DNA from: CAG-1031 sp964391735 | GTDB taxonomy: Bacteria > Bacteroidota > Bacteroidia > Bacteroidales > Muribaculaceae | Reading direction: 5' to 3' | Length of the DNA stretch: 6,599 nucleotides | Assembly (NCBI GenBank): GCA_964391735.1 | Contig: CAYMNF010000077.1 | Span: 1-6,599, forward strand | Shown: positions 1-6,127 of the stretch, piece after piece | Layout: each line of letters starts with the position of its first letter | Position numbering within the stretch: position 1 is the stretch's first letter | Made by a program: the position numbers and the translations under genes | The notes under the pieces: model-generated | The model's input: only the letters and a program-made list of their open reading frames with translations | The model's database searches: none | What the model was told of the DNA's origin: nothing

Positions 1-17
1 AGCGTTGAATATCGTAG

Positions 18-36
18 CCGTGGGTGAAACCCACGG
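18..36. repeat. Perfect hairpin, 8-bp stem with GAA loop
   Basis: CCGTGGGT at 18-25 pairs exactly with ACCCACGG at 29-36 around a three-base loop. It is not followed by a T-tract on either strand, so it does not look like an intrinsic terminator. It probably belongs to an interspersed palindromic repeat that continues to about 225, and it may extend past the left edge of the window. Confidence 0.75.
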
Positions 37-81
37 AATGCGTAATTGAAAGAAACCTACCCATTTATTGGTCGAACAATC

Positions 82-126
82 CCGGCACCTCACCTGCGTG
101 GGGCAAATTTGGCCGCGTGAGGCCGG
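82..126. repeat. Imperfect inverted repeat with a bulge
   Basis: CCGG at 82-85 and CCTCAC at 88-93 pair with GTGAGG at 117-122 and CCGG at 123-126. This leaves a 2-nt CA bulge and a 23-nt loop that contains the palindrome CAAATTTG (104-111). It is part of the same structured block as the hairpins at 18-36 and 186-206. Confidence 0.5.
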
Positions 127-185
127 CGTATTCCGGGGCGAACGGCGGCCTGTTCACGTGGGCACCGTCGGCACATTCGACCGGC

Positions 186-206
186 GGACGCACGGCTCGT
201 GCGTCC
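186..206. repeat. Perfect hairpin, 9-bp stem with GCT loop
   Basis: GGACGCACG at 186-194 is exactly complementary to CGTGCGTCC at 198-206. An outer GGCACC (161-166) and GGTGCC (219-224) pair could close a larger structure around it. There is no adjacent T-tract, so a repeat or structured element is a better reading than a terminator. Confidence 0.75.
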
Positions 207-423
207 CTACGTTCGGGTGGTGCCATGAGTGGGTAATTTGCTATATTGCAGATGTTTAATGGGTTTTTAACTTGCGAGAGGGGAGGGCTAATTTCGCTAT
301 GGGTGCGTGGTAATCTCGGCATAGTTGCGGGGCCGGGATTGACCTGGGCGCTTCTTTATTGGGGGGTGCGTTGGGTGTGTAAGGATTGGGTGGGTGCGTG
401 TTTGGAGGGGATTGGAGGAGATG

Positions 424-455
424 TTTGGTGGTTTTGGGGGGATTGAGTATTTTTA
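424..455 (+). promoter_or_regulatory. Weak candidate promoter for the DUF3108-like gene
   Basis: TTTG at 424-427 lies 20 nt upstream of TATTTTTA at 448-455, which matches the Bacteroidetes -7 consensus TAnnTTTG at all but the last base. The spacing is right and the start codon at 474 would follow a very short leader. In a tract this rich in G and T such a match can easily occur by chance. Other near-matches exist upstream, for example TAATTTCG at 289-296 without a good -33 element. Confidence 0.3.
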
Positions 456-473
456 CGGAAAGTGTTTTTATCT

Positions 474-1265
474 ATGAATGGTTTTTTGAGAGGGCTTTTG
501 GCCGGTTTTTTGTTGCTGTGTGTTGGCAACTTTGCTTTCGCAAAGTTCGAGAACGAGACGTTGCAGTATGTCGTGCGTTATAAGTGGGGTTTGGTGCAGA
601 AGGAGGCCGGTGATGCCACGGTGACGTTGCGCAACCGCGGTAACAATTATAGTATTATGTTGACGGCAAAGACGCGTCCATGGGCCGATAAGATATATAA
701 GATGCGGGATACGTTGATTTCAACTGTATCGGCTGTTGATTTCAAGCCGCTTTCTTATACAAAGATTGCGCATGAGGATAAGAGTTATGTCAGAGATGAC
801 ATTTCGTTTACTTATCATGATAAGGTTGTTATGGGTACGGCCAAGCGACATAAGATTCGGAAGAACGGGACTGAGAGCCGGTCATGCAAGACCCTGTCAG
901 CCTCAGGGCGCACGTTTGATTTTCTGTCGGCTTTTTACTATGTAAGGATGTTGGATTATGCGAAGATGAAGCCGGGGGTGTCTTATCGTGTTAGTGTGTT
1001 TTCTGGTAAGCTTACAGAGACATTGTCAATTAGCTGTATCAAGAAGGAGGAGGTGAAGTTGTATAGCGGGCGAAAGGTAATGGCGTGGAAGCTGGCGTTT
1101 TCTTTCACGAGCGAGGGGGGAAGTAAATCGTCTGATAATATCTATGCCTGGGTTTCACCCGACCCCGGTCATGTCATTTACAAGGTTGTGGGTAGCTTGC
1201 CGGTAGGGCAGATACAGGTGTTCCTGAAGAAGAGAGATTATAGCAGGCCGAGATTCACGCAATAG
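474..1265 (+). CDS. Secreted DUF3108-like protein
   Basis: This 263-aa protein starts with a clear Sec signal peptide: a short N-region ending in Arg6, a hydrophobic core at residues 7-20, and a probable signal peptidase cut after AFA at 21-23. It should therefore be exported to the periplasm. The rest is a beta-rich domain with hallmarks of the DUF3108 family, including VVRYKWGL near residue 33, FDFLSAFYYVRM at 148-159, and a C-terminal stretch ending in GQIQVFL. The family has no well-established biochemical activity and no catalytic motif is visible. An in-frame GTG at 462 would add four residues; I prefer the ATG at 474 because it gives a cleaner signal peptide. The gene stands alone on its strand, and its 3' end overlaps the convergent minus-strand gene by 28 bp. 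Its base use is strongly G over C (21 G to 8 C in 541-600), unlike the C-richer + strand genes psd and pssA. Confidence 0.8.
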   Translation: MNGFLRGLLAGFLLLCVGNFAFAKFENETLQYVVRYKWGLVQKEAGDATVTLRNRGNNYSIMLTAKTRPWADKIYKMRDTLISTVSAVDFKPLSYTKIAHEDKSYVRDDISFTYHDKVVMGTAKRHKIRKNGTESRSCKTLSASGRTFDFLSAFYYVRMLDYAKMKPGVSYRVSVFSGKLTETLSISCIKKEEVKLYSGRKVMAWKLAFSFTSEGGSKSSDNIYAWVSPDPGHVIYKVVGSLPVGQIQVFLKKRDYSRPRFTQ

Positions 1266-1900
1266 AAGTATGCGCCAAAGCCGATAGCCACACCTACCAG
1301 GAATGAGAATATGATCCACACCCATGTAGGTATGCCTGATTTTTTGGCAGGCCTAACGGGCTGAACAAAATATTCTTCTTCATCTTGCGGGAACTGGAGA
1401 TCCTGATGGATTTCCGCCTCCTCAGTTGCTGCTACTTCCACAGGTAGTTCTTCAGGAGCCACAGTTTCCTCGGGCTGAGGTTCGGGTTGAGGTTCAGGTT
1501 CGGGTTCGGGTTCAGGTTGAAATTCAGTTTCGGGCTCGGGTTCGGGTTGGAATTCGGTATCTTGCTGTGGCTCCGGTTCAGACTCCTGAGAAGGCTCGGG
1601 ATCGGCGGTGTCATCGAGCATAGCCGGGTCCACATCATCGGCCAGTTCCACGGGTTGAAATGGCTGGAATGGTGCGTTGATAGCCTGCGCCAGAGCGTGG
1701 TCGGGTGTAAAGAGCAGATTGCCCTCTGAGAGTGAGAATACCCCGAGGCGGTCAATCTCAACCGAGTCGCCTTCTTGCAGCAGGCGGGCTGTCAGTGCAA
1801 ATAGGTCCTTGATGCGTTTTTCGGCCTCAGCCTGGGTGATGTTGAGGGTGGGAGCTATGAGGGCGGCTAATTGCCGCATGGTGGCTTTTTGTGAAGTCAT
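1238..1900 (-). CDS. Predicted membrane-anchored HU/IHF-like protein with Pro/Glu linker
   Basis: This 220-aa protein has three parts. Residues 1 to about 85 look like an HU/IHF fold of the divergent Bacteroidetes type: a helical N-terminus, then VEIDRLGVFSL at 47-57 where HU proteins have their GFGTF turn, then an INAPFQPFQPVEL segment at 74-86. The long DNA-binding arm and RNP tip of classical HU are not visible, so DNA binding is uncertain. Residues 88 to about 178 are acidic and dominated by Pro-Glu repeats. Residues 190-213 form one hydrophobic helix, preceded by RPAKK at 183-187. By the positive-inside rule that places the N-terminal domain in the cytoplasm and leaves only a short tail outside. 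The start codon overlaps the stop of the upstream HU gene as ATGA, which implies translational coupling. Family membership is moderately sure; the tethering role is inferred. Confidence 0.78.
   Translation of the reverse strand: MTSQKATMRQLAALIAPTLNITQAEAEKRIKDLFALTARLLQEGDSVEIDRLGVFSLSEGNLLFTPDHALAQAINAPFQPFQPVELADDVDPAMLDDTADPEPSQESEPEPQQDTEFQPEPEPETEFQPEPEPEPEPQPEPQPEETVAPEELPVEVAATEEAEIHQDLQFPQDEEEYFVQPVRPAKKSGIPTWVWIIFSFLVGVAIGFGAYFYCVNLGLL
1471..1560 (-). repeat. In-gene Pro/Glu tandem repeat (minisatellite-like)
   Basis: Within the membrane-anchored HU-like gene the + strand runs through near-identical hexamers of the GGTTCG type, which encode Pro-Glu or Pro-Gln pairs on the minus strand. 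The clearest unit is the decapeptide TEFQPEPEPE, present twice back to back at residues 115-124 and 125-134. The two 30-bp units (1529-1558 and 1499-1528) match at 26 of 30 positions. Gains or losses of units would stay in frame. Confidence 0.8.
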
Positions 1901-2169
1901 GATGCGGCAAGTTTTTTACGTAGAACAATACTGGGGGTGAATGTTAGCCGAATCTCAGGGGGGTACATGGTTTTGTGCCCATCCTTTTCGCTGATATATT
2001 CAGGGATGTTTTGTGGTGCAAAGGTGCCAAACCCCGGTATGGCAACCGATGTTTGTTGTTGAGTAAGGTTAAGGATGGCTGCCGAGAGGGACTCAAGGAG
2101 AGCGCGGACATCAGCAGTTGTGAGGTCAGACTCTTTGGCGAGTGTGGCGATGAAATTTTTATTATCCAT
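1897..2169 (-). CDS. HU-family DNA-binding protein
   Basis: This 90-aa protein has the normal length of an HU/IHF subunit. It shows the two N-terminal helices (residues 3-40), the diagnostic turn VAIPGFGTF at 42-50, and a C-terminal PPEIRLTFTPS followed by a basic LRKKL end. The arm (about 51-72) lacks the canonical RNP tip and carries EKDGHKTMYPP instead, as in divergent Bacteroidetes HU paralogues. It probably binds DNA as a homodimer, or as a heterodimer with the next gene's product; the dimer choice is an inference. It lies 30 bp downstream of the glycosyltransferase gene, and its TGA overlaps the ATG of the membrane-anchored HU-like gene. It has no promoter of its own that I can see, so expression should follow the proS transcript. 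Confidence 0.88.
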   Translation of the reverse strand: MDNKNFIATLAKESDLTTADVRALLESLSAAILNLTQQQTSVAIPGFGTFAPQNIPEYISEKDGHKTMYPPEIRLTFTPSIVLRKKLAAS

Positions 2170-2199
2170 TGGTGAGAGGGAAGGTGTGAGGGGAGGGGA

Positions 2200-3141
2200 T
2201 TAGAAACGTTCGCTGATGAAGTAGCGCGGTCTTCTTTTAACCTCAGTGAATATTTTAGCGATATACTCCCCGATAATGCCTAAGGCCATGAGGATGAGGC
2301 TCCCCAAAAACCATACTGAGAGCATCAGTGATGACCAACCGGAGATTGTATTGCCGCAGAAATGGCTGACGAGAACCCAGACGCCGACAAAAATATCGAG
2401 CAGGAGCAAAGCCAGACCGACAAAGAAAATCATGCGGATGGGTTTGGCCGAGAATGATGTAATGCCGTCCACAGCAAAGGAAAGCATTTTGCGCAGCGGG
2501 TATTTTGACTCGCCGGCAGCTCTGGGCGCACGTTCGTATGTCACCACGGCCGTCTTCAACCCTATCTGCGGGATGATGCCGCGCAAGAAGAGGTTCTCCT
2601 CCTCATATTGAGCGAGCATCTTCAGCGCGCGGTTTGACATCAGCCTGAAGTCGGCATGGTCGTAAATAGTATTGAGGCCCATGCTCTTCTGGAATTTGTA
2701 GAATGCATGAGCTGTGCCGCGTTTGAAGGCTGTGTCTGATTTGCGTGAGGCGCGTACGCCGTACACGATTTCTGCCCCTTTGCAAAACTCGTCAACCATT
2801 TTGATGATTGCGTCGGGATCATCCTGCAGGTCGGCATCAATTGATACTGCGGCATTGCAGTTGTCAATGACGCTCTCAAGGCCGGCGAGCAGCGCAAACT
2901 GATGTCCCCGGTTATGCGCCAGGGAAATTGCATGCACGCGGGGGTCAGCCTCATTCAGTTTTTTCAGGATTTGCCATGTGTCATCCTTTGAACCGTCGTT
3001 GACACAAAGCACAAAGCTGTTGGGGGCGATTTTCCCCTCGGCGACCATGCGGTCCAGCACGCCCAACAGGCGCGGCATGGTGATGGGCAGCACGTCGCGC
3101 TCATTGTAGCAGGGCACTACTATGGCAATAACCGGGAGCAT
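2200..3141 (-). CDS. Family 2 glycosyltransferase, DPM1/GtrB-like, membrane-bound
   Basis: The protein is 313 aa. It has a GT-A catalytic domain followed by two membrane helices at about 236-258 and 270-295. Motifs in order are VVPCYNE (8-14), VNDGSKDDT (47-55) for nucleotide-sugar binding, DADLQDDP (102-109) with the metal-binding acidic cluster, DFRLM (164-168), and GESKYPLRKM (210-219), typical of the polyprenyl-phosphate hexose synthase group. Family members of this layout (GtrB, CsbB, YkcC, ArnC relatives) transfer a sugar from a nucleotide donor to undecaprenyl phosphate at the cytoplasmic face. The sugar here cannot be read from sequence. No flippase or second transferase lies nearby, so the glycan that uses the product is unknown. 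The gene starts 12 bp after the proS stop and is probably co-transcribed with it. The domain, length and motifs are all intact. Confidence 0.9.
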   Translation of the reverse strand: MLPVIAIVVPCYNERDVLPITMPRLLGVLDRMVAEGKIAPNSFVLCVNDGSKDDTWQILKKLNEADPRVHAISLAHNRGHQFALLAGLESVIDNCNAAVSIDADLQDDPDAIIKMVDEFCKGAEIVYGVRASRKSDTAFKRGTAHAFYKFQKSMGLNTIYDHADFRLMSNRALKMLAQYEEENLFLRGIIPQIGLKTAVVTYERAPRAAGESKYPLRKMLSFAVDGITSFSAKPIRMIFFVGLALLLLDIFVGVWVLVSHFCGNTISGWSSLMLSVWFLGSLILMALGIIGEYIAKIFTEVKRRPRYFISERF

Positions 3142-3153
3142 AGAGAGGCGGGT

Positions 3154-4635
3154 TTAATAGTTGCGGGCAAAGATTACGCGTTGCTTTGAGGGTCGGCCGG
3201 TAACCATGCATGTGCCGGGGGTTGTGTCCCCGTCCAGGGGTATACAACGGATGGTTGCCTTGGTCTCCTCCTTTATTTTTTCTTCAGTCTCAGGGGTGCC
3301 GTCCCAGTGGGCAAGGATGAAGCCGCCTTTCTCGATTTCGCGCTTAAACTCATCATACGTGTCAACGGTACGGGTCATTTCTTGGCGGTGGTCAAGGGCC
3401 TTCTTAAATATATTTTGCTGTATTTCCTCAAGGAGGTCGGCGATATAAGCGTCAATACCCTCAATGGGCACAATTGATTTTTGCATTGTGTCTCGGCGGA
3501 AGAGCTCCACAGTGCCGTTTTGCAGGTCACGGGCACCGATTGCCAGACGTACCGGAACCCCTTTGAGTTCATAATCGGCAAACTTGAAGCCGGGGCGGCG
3601 ATTGTCAGCATCGTCATACTTGACTGAGATGTCGCGTTTGCGCAGGGCGTTGACAATGGGGTCAACGGCAGCCGAAATCTCTTTAAGCTGGTCGTCAGTT
3701 TTATAGATGGGCACAATCACAACCTGTATGGGAGCCAAACGCGGGGGCAACACAAGGCCATTGTCATCACTGTGCGTCATAATCAGGGCGCCCATAAGGC
3801 GTGTTGATACGCCCCATGATGAGGCCCATACATATTCAGGCTGATTCTCCTTGTTTACGAAAGTTACGTCAAAGGCTTTTGCGAAGTTTTGGCCCAGGAA
3901 GTGTGACGTTCCGCTTTGCAGGGCTTTGCCATCCTGCATCATAGCCTCAATGGTGTATGTCTCAATGGCCCCGGCAAAGCGCTCGTTAGCACTCTTGACG
4001 CCTTTCACCACGGGCAGAGCCATCATTTGCTCGGCAAAGTCGGCATAGACATTGAGCATCTCAATGGCCTTGGCCTGAGCCTCATCAGATGTTGCATGTG
4101 CGGTGTGGCCCTCCTGCCACAGGAATTCGGCCGTGCGCAGGAACATGCGGGTGCGCATTTCCCAGCGCATCACGTTAGCCCACTGGTTTACGAGAATAGG
4201 CAGGTCGCGATAGCTCGTTATCCAGTTCTTATATGTGTTCCAGATGATGGTTTCGGAAGTGGGGCGGATAATCAGCTCCTCCTCAAGGCGCGCGTCGGGG
4301 TCAACCACCACTCCGCCGCCGTTGGGGTCGTTCATCAGGCGGTGGTGGGTCACTACGGCACACTCTTTGGCGAAGCCCTCAACGTGTTCGGCCTCGCGCG
4401 AGAGGAACGACTTCGGGATAAGCAACGGAAAGTAGGCGTTCTGATGGCCCGTTTCCTTAAACATTTTGTCGAGCTGCTGCTGCATCTTTTCCCAGATTGC
4501 ATAGCCGTAGGGCTTGATTACCATGCAACCGCGCACGGCGCTCTGCTCGGCCAAATCGGCTTTGATAACCAAGTCGTTATACCATTGCGAATAGTTTTCG
4601 CTTCGTTTGGTGAGATGTTGGAGTTCTACTGCCAT
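3154..4635 (-). CDS. proS: Prolyl-tRNA synthetase, archaeal/eukaryotic type
   Basis: This 493-aa enzyme charges tRNA-Pro with proline in the cytoplasm. The class II core is complete: motif 1 around GCMVIKPYGYAIWEKM (36-51), motif 2 with RPTSETIIWNTY (124-135) and the FLWQEGHTAH loop (171-180), and motif 3 with GLVLPPRLAP (293-302). The anticodon-binding domain follows from about 303. The C-terminal extension ends in VIFARNY with the terminal Tyr typical of this class. There is no editing (INS) insertion between motifs 2 and 3, as expected for this type. The open frame extends 31 codons upstream to 4728, but that extension has no homology I recognise and would span the -7 element at 4669-4676. 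I therefore choose the ATG at 4635, giving MAVELQHLTKRSENYSQW, which resembles other Bacteroidales ProS starts. It is the first gene of the minus-strand unit. Confidence 0.96.
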   Translation of the reverse strand: MAVELQHLTKRSENYSQWYNDLVIKADLAEQSAVRGCMVIKPYGYAIWEKMQQQLDKMFKETGHQNAYFPLLIPKSFLSREAEHVEGFAKECAVVTHHRLMNDPNGGGVVVDPDARLEEELIIRPTSETIIWNTYKNWITSYRDLPILVNQWANVMRWEMRTRMFLRTAEFLWQEGHTAHATSDEAQAKAIEMLNVYADFAEQMMALPVVKGVKSANERFAGAIETYTIEAMMQDGKALQSGTSHFLGQNFAKAFDVTFVNKENQPEYVWASSWGVSTRLMGALIMTHSDDNGLVLPPRLAPIQVVIVPIYKTDDQLKEISAAVDPIVNALRKRDISVKYDDADNRRPGFKFADYELKGVPVRLAIGARDLQNGTVELFRRDTMQKSIVPIEGIDAYIADLLEEIQQNIFKKALDHRQEMTRTVDTYDEFKREIEKGGFILAHWDGTPETEEKIKEETKATIRCIPLDGDTTPGTCMVTGRPSKQRVIFARNY

Positions 4636-4668
4636 ATCTTCAAAATTACATATCTTTGATTTTGCCTG

Positions 4669-4700
4669 CAAAGTTAAGCAATTATTTGTTTTTAAGAAAA
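4669..4700 (-). promoter_or_regulatory. Promoter for proS and the downstream minus-strand genes
   Basis: Reading the minus strand, TAACTTTG (4676 to 4669) is an exact match to the Bacteroidetes -7 consensus TAnnTTTG. The -33 region, 19 nt further upstream at about 4696-4700, reads TTTTC and is only a partial match to TTTG. Transcription would begin near 4660-4664 and leave a leader of roughly 25-30 nt before the proS ATG. This position rules against the longer proS reading frame. Confidence 0.7.
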
Positions 4701-4714
4701 TTTTTGTAACTTTG
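4685..4714 (+). promoter_or_regulatory. Promoter for psd-pssA
   Basis: TAACTTTG at 4707-4714 is an exact Bacteroidetes -7 element, and TTTG at 4685-4688 lies 18 nt upstream as the -33 element. Transcription would start about 4719-4722, giving a leader of only about 12-15 nt to the ATG at 4734. Its spacer overlaps that of the proS promoter on the other strand. Confidence 0.78.
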
Positions 4715-4733
4715 CATTGAAATTTCAACCAAA

Positions 4734-5444
4734 ATGGTAAAAGTAAGGAAGAAACTCAAGCGGGTCAGACTTCATCATGAAGGCACGGATATACTGACTG
4801 TCACCCTATTGGTGATGGTGGTGCTTTGTGCGTTAATATGGTGGCTGTCTACCCCGGCCGGCATCGCCGTCAGCTCCGTCTGCGCCATTCTCTATGGGCT
4901 TTTGGTTAACTTTTTCCGCTCGCCCAAGCGCAATTTCACCGGAAATCGCGAAAATGTCGTGGTCAGCTCGGTCGACGGCAAAGTGGTGGCGCTTGAAGAG
5001 ACTTTTGAAAACGAATATCTGCACAGGCGCGTGATTCAGCTCAGCGTGTTCATGACCATTCTCGACGTCCATGCCAACTGGTTTCCGGTCGACGGCGAAG
5101 TGATTTACGTGACCCACCATAGCGGACGCTTCCTCAGCGCATGGCTTCCGAAATCGAGCACCGAAAACGAGCGGTCGACCGTAGTGATCCGCACCGACAG
5201 CGGCCAGGAAATCCTCGTGCGTCAGGTAGCCGGAGCCATGGCGCGCCGCATAGTGACGTATGCCGAACCCGGCACCGCCGCCAATATCGAAGACCATATG
5301 GGTTTCATCAAATTCGGGTCAAGGGTTGACATTTACCTGCCGCTCGGCACTGAGATACTCACCGAAATCGGCAAGTCGACCATAGGCGGAGTGACTGAAG
5401 TGGCCCGCCTGCGCCCGCAAAAATCAGACGCAATTACCGAATGA
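4734..5444 (+). CDS. psd: Phosphatidylserine decarboxylase proenzyme (short form)
   Basis: This 236-aa enzyme converts phosphatidylserine to phosphatidylethanolamine at the inner membrane. Residues 1-18 are basic, and two hydrophobic segments (about 20-38 and 42-60) anchor it. The catalytic domain shows VDGKVV (80-85) with the conserved Asp81, FMTILDVHANWFPVDG (106-121) with His113, and STENERSTVV (142-151). GFIKFGSRVDIYLPLG (190-205) holds the self-cleavage site Gly195-Ser196; Ser196 becomes the pyruvoyl group. These match the short Psd class common in Bacteroidetes, which is smaller than the E. coli enzyme. The gene is first in its unit, directly behind a strong promoter, and its TGA overlaps the pssA ATG. 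That overlap joins it to the enzyme that makes its substrate. No defects are visible. Confidence 0.96.
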   Translation: MVKVRKKLKRVRLHHEGTDILTVTLLVMVVLCALIWWLSTPAGIAVSSVCAILYGLLVNFFRSPKRNFTGNRENVVVSSVDGKVVALEETFENEYLHRRVIQLSVFMTILDVHANWFPVDGEVIYVTHHSGRFLSAWLPKSSTENERSTVVIRTDSGQEILVRQVAGAMARRIVTYAEPGTAANIEDHMGFIKFGSRVDIYLPLGTEILTEIGKSTIGGVTEVARLRPQKSDAITE

Positions 5445-6127
5445 GCAATAAAATCATCTCCTCGCTGCCAAATGCCGTAACCTGCCTCAACGCGGCCTCG
5501 GGTTGTGTGGCCCTGGCGCTGGCTTTCGCCGGATATTTCAATTATGCATGCATAGCCATATGTGCGGCCGCAGTGTTCGACTTCATGGACGGCGCCGTGG
5601 CCCGTCTGCTCAAGGCCTATTCGCCCCTGGGCAAGGAGCTCGACTCTCTGAGCGACCTGATAAGCTTCGGCGTGGCGCCGGCGGCAATGGTGTATCTGCT
5701 GCTGCCCGAGCCGGCCAGTTATTTCGCCCTGGCAATACCCGTTTGCGGCGCGCTGCGCCTGGCGAAATTCAATATCGACACCCGTCAGGTCAACGGCTTC
5801 ATCGGCCTCCCCATCCCGGCCAATGCCCTGTTTTGGATTGGACTGACCACATTGTGGCAAAAAGTGCCCGTAGGCGAAGACCAGTGCTGGGCATATGCGG
5901 CGCTGGTGGTGATGGTGGCGCTGGCAATGCTGTCGCCCGTGAGGCTCCCGTCGCTCAAATTCCACAACGCACGCCCCTCGCGCGAAAACGCTCCCCGCTT
6001 CCTGATAATCATCCTCACCCTGGGCTGCGTGATTCTGCTCGGCATCCCCGGCCTGTCGGTGGCCATACTCCTCTATTTCCTCTACGGAGATATCAACACC
6101 GCCATTAACGCCGGCAAATATTGCTGA
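5441..6127 (+). CDS. pssA: CDP-diacylglycerol-serine O-phosphatidyltransferase
   Basis: This 228-aa integral membrane enzyme joins CDP-diacylglycerol and serine to make phosphatidylserine, the substrate of Psd encoded just upstream. The CDP-alcohol phosphatidyltransferase signature is complete: Asp47, Asp50-Gly51, Ala54-Arg55, then eight residues, Gly64, Asp68 and Asp72. The acidic residues bind the metal and CDP. Several hydrophobic segments precede and follow this motif, consistent with the usual multi-helix fold. The N-terminal IISSLPNAVTCLNAASG is typical of bacterial PssA of the Bacillus-like type II group. The ATG overlaps the psd stop as ATGA, so translation is probably coupled. The C-rich third codon positions resemble those of psd. 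Confidence 0.95.
   Translation: MSNKIISSLPNAVTCLNAASGCVALALAFAGYFNYACIAICAAAVFDFMDGAVARLLKAYSPLGKELDSLSDLISFGVAPAAMVYLLLPEPASYFALAIPVCGALRLAKFNIDTRQVNGFIGLPIPANALFWIGLTTLWQKVPVGEDQCWAYAALVVMVALAMLSPVRLPSLKFHNARPSRENAPRFLIIILTLGCVILLGIPGLSVAILLYFLYGDINTAINAGKYC

Larger units (their letters stand above)
1..461. other. Non-coding left end: hairpin-rich repeat followed by a G/T-rich tract
   Basis: No convincing coding sequence is visible here. Short open frames exist on both strands, but they overlap each other and have low-complexity translations without recognisable domains. Positions 1 to about 225 are GC-rich and packed with inverted repeats (18-36, 82-126, 186-206, and an outer GGCACC/GGTGCC pair at 161-166 and 219-224 enclosing the last hairpin). 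From about 240 to 460 the + strand becomes strongly G/T-rich: I count 35 G and 2 C in 361-420. The first half resembles the dispersed intergenic repeats seen in many Bacteroidetes chromosomes. That family assignment is from general pattern memory and not from a search. Confidence 0.6.

Noticed and set aside
268..296. TAACTTGC and TAATTTCG as promoters upstream of the DUF3108-like gene
   Set aside because: Both deviate from TAnnTTTG and lack a TTTG at 18-21 nt upstream; in this G/T-rich tract such matches are expected by chance.
24..446. Several short open frames on both strands in the left end
   Set aside because: They overlap one another, run through exact hairpins and G runs, and translate to low-complexity sequence without domains or plausible start signals.
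1150..1160. GGGTTTCACCC, the reverse complement of the core of the hairpin at 18-36
   Set aside because: It lies inside conserved DUF3108 coding sequence (codons for Trp-Val-Ser-Pro), the match stops after about 12 bases and there is no further homology, so chance is the likely explanation.
1334..1352. GCCTG and CAGGC around a T-rich loop as a terminator for the DUF3108-like gene
   Set aside because: The stem is only 5 bp, the T-run is in the loop and not after the stem, and the bases are codons of the minus-strand membrane-proximal segment.
3916..4659. A 247-aa open frame on the + strand antisense to proS
   Set aside because: It is a shadow of the highly conserved proS reading frame; GC-rich codons on the opposite strand keep it open. 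No domain is recognisable.
4636..4728. Upstream extension of proS by 31 codons
   Set aside because: The extra residues are A/T-driven, look like nothing in ProRS, and would cover the exact TAACTTTG element that should drive the gene. The ATG at 4635 gives the family-typical N-terminus.
5333..5965. A 210-aa minus-strand open frame antisense to psd and pssA
   Set aside because: It spans the junction of two certain genes and has a composition set by their codons, with no recognisable family.
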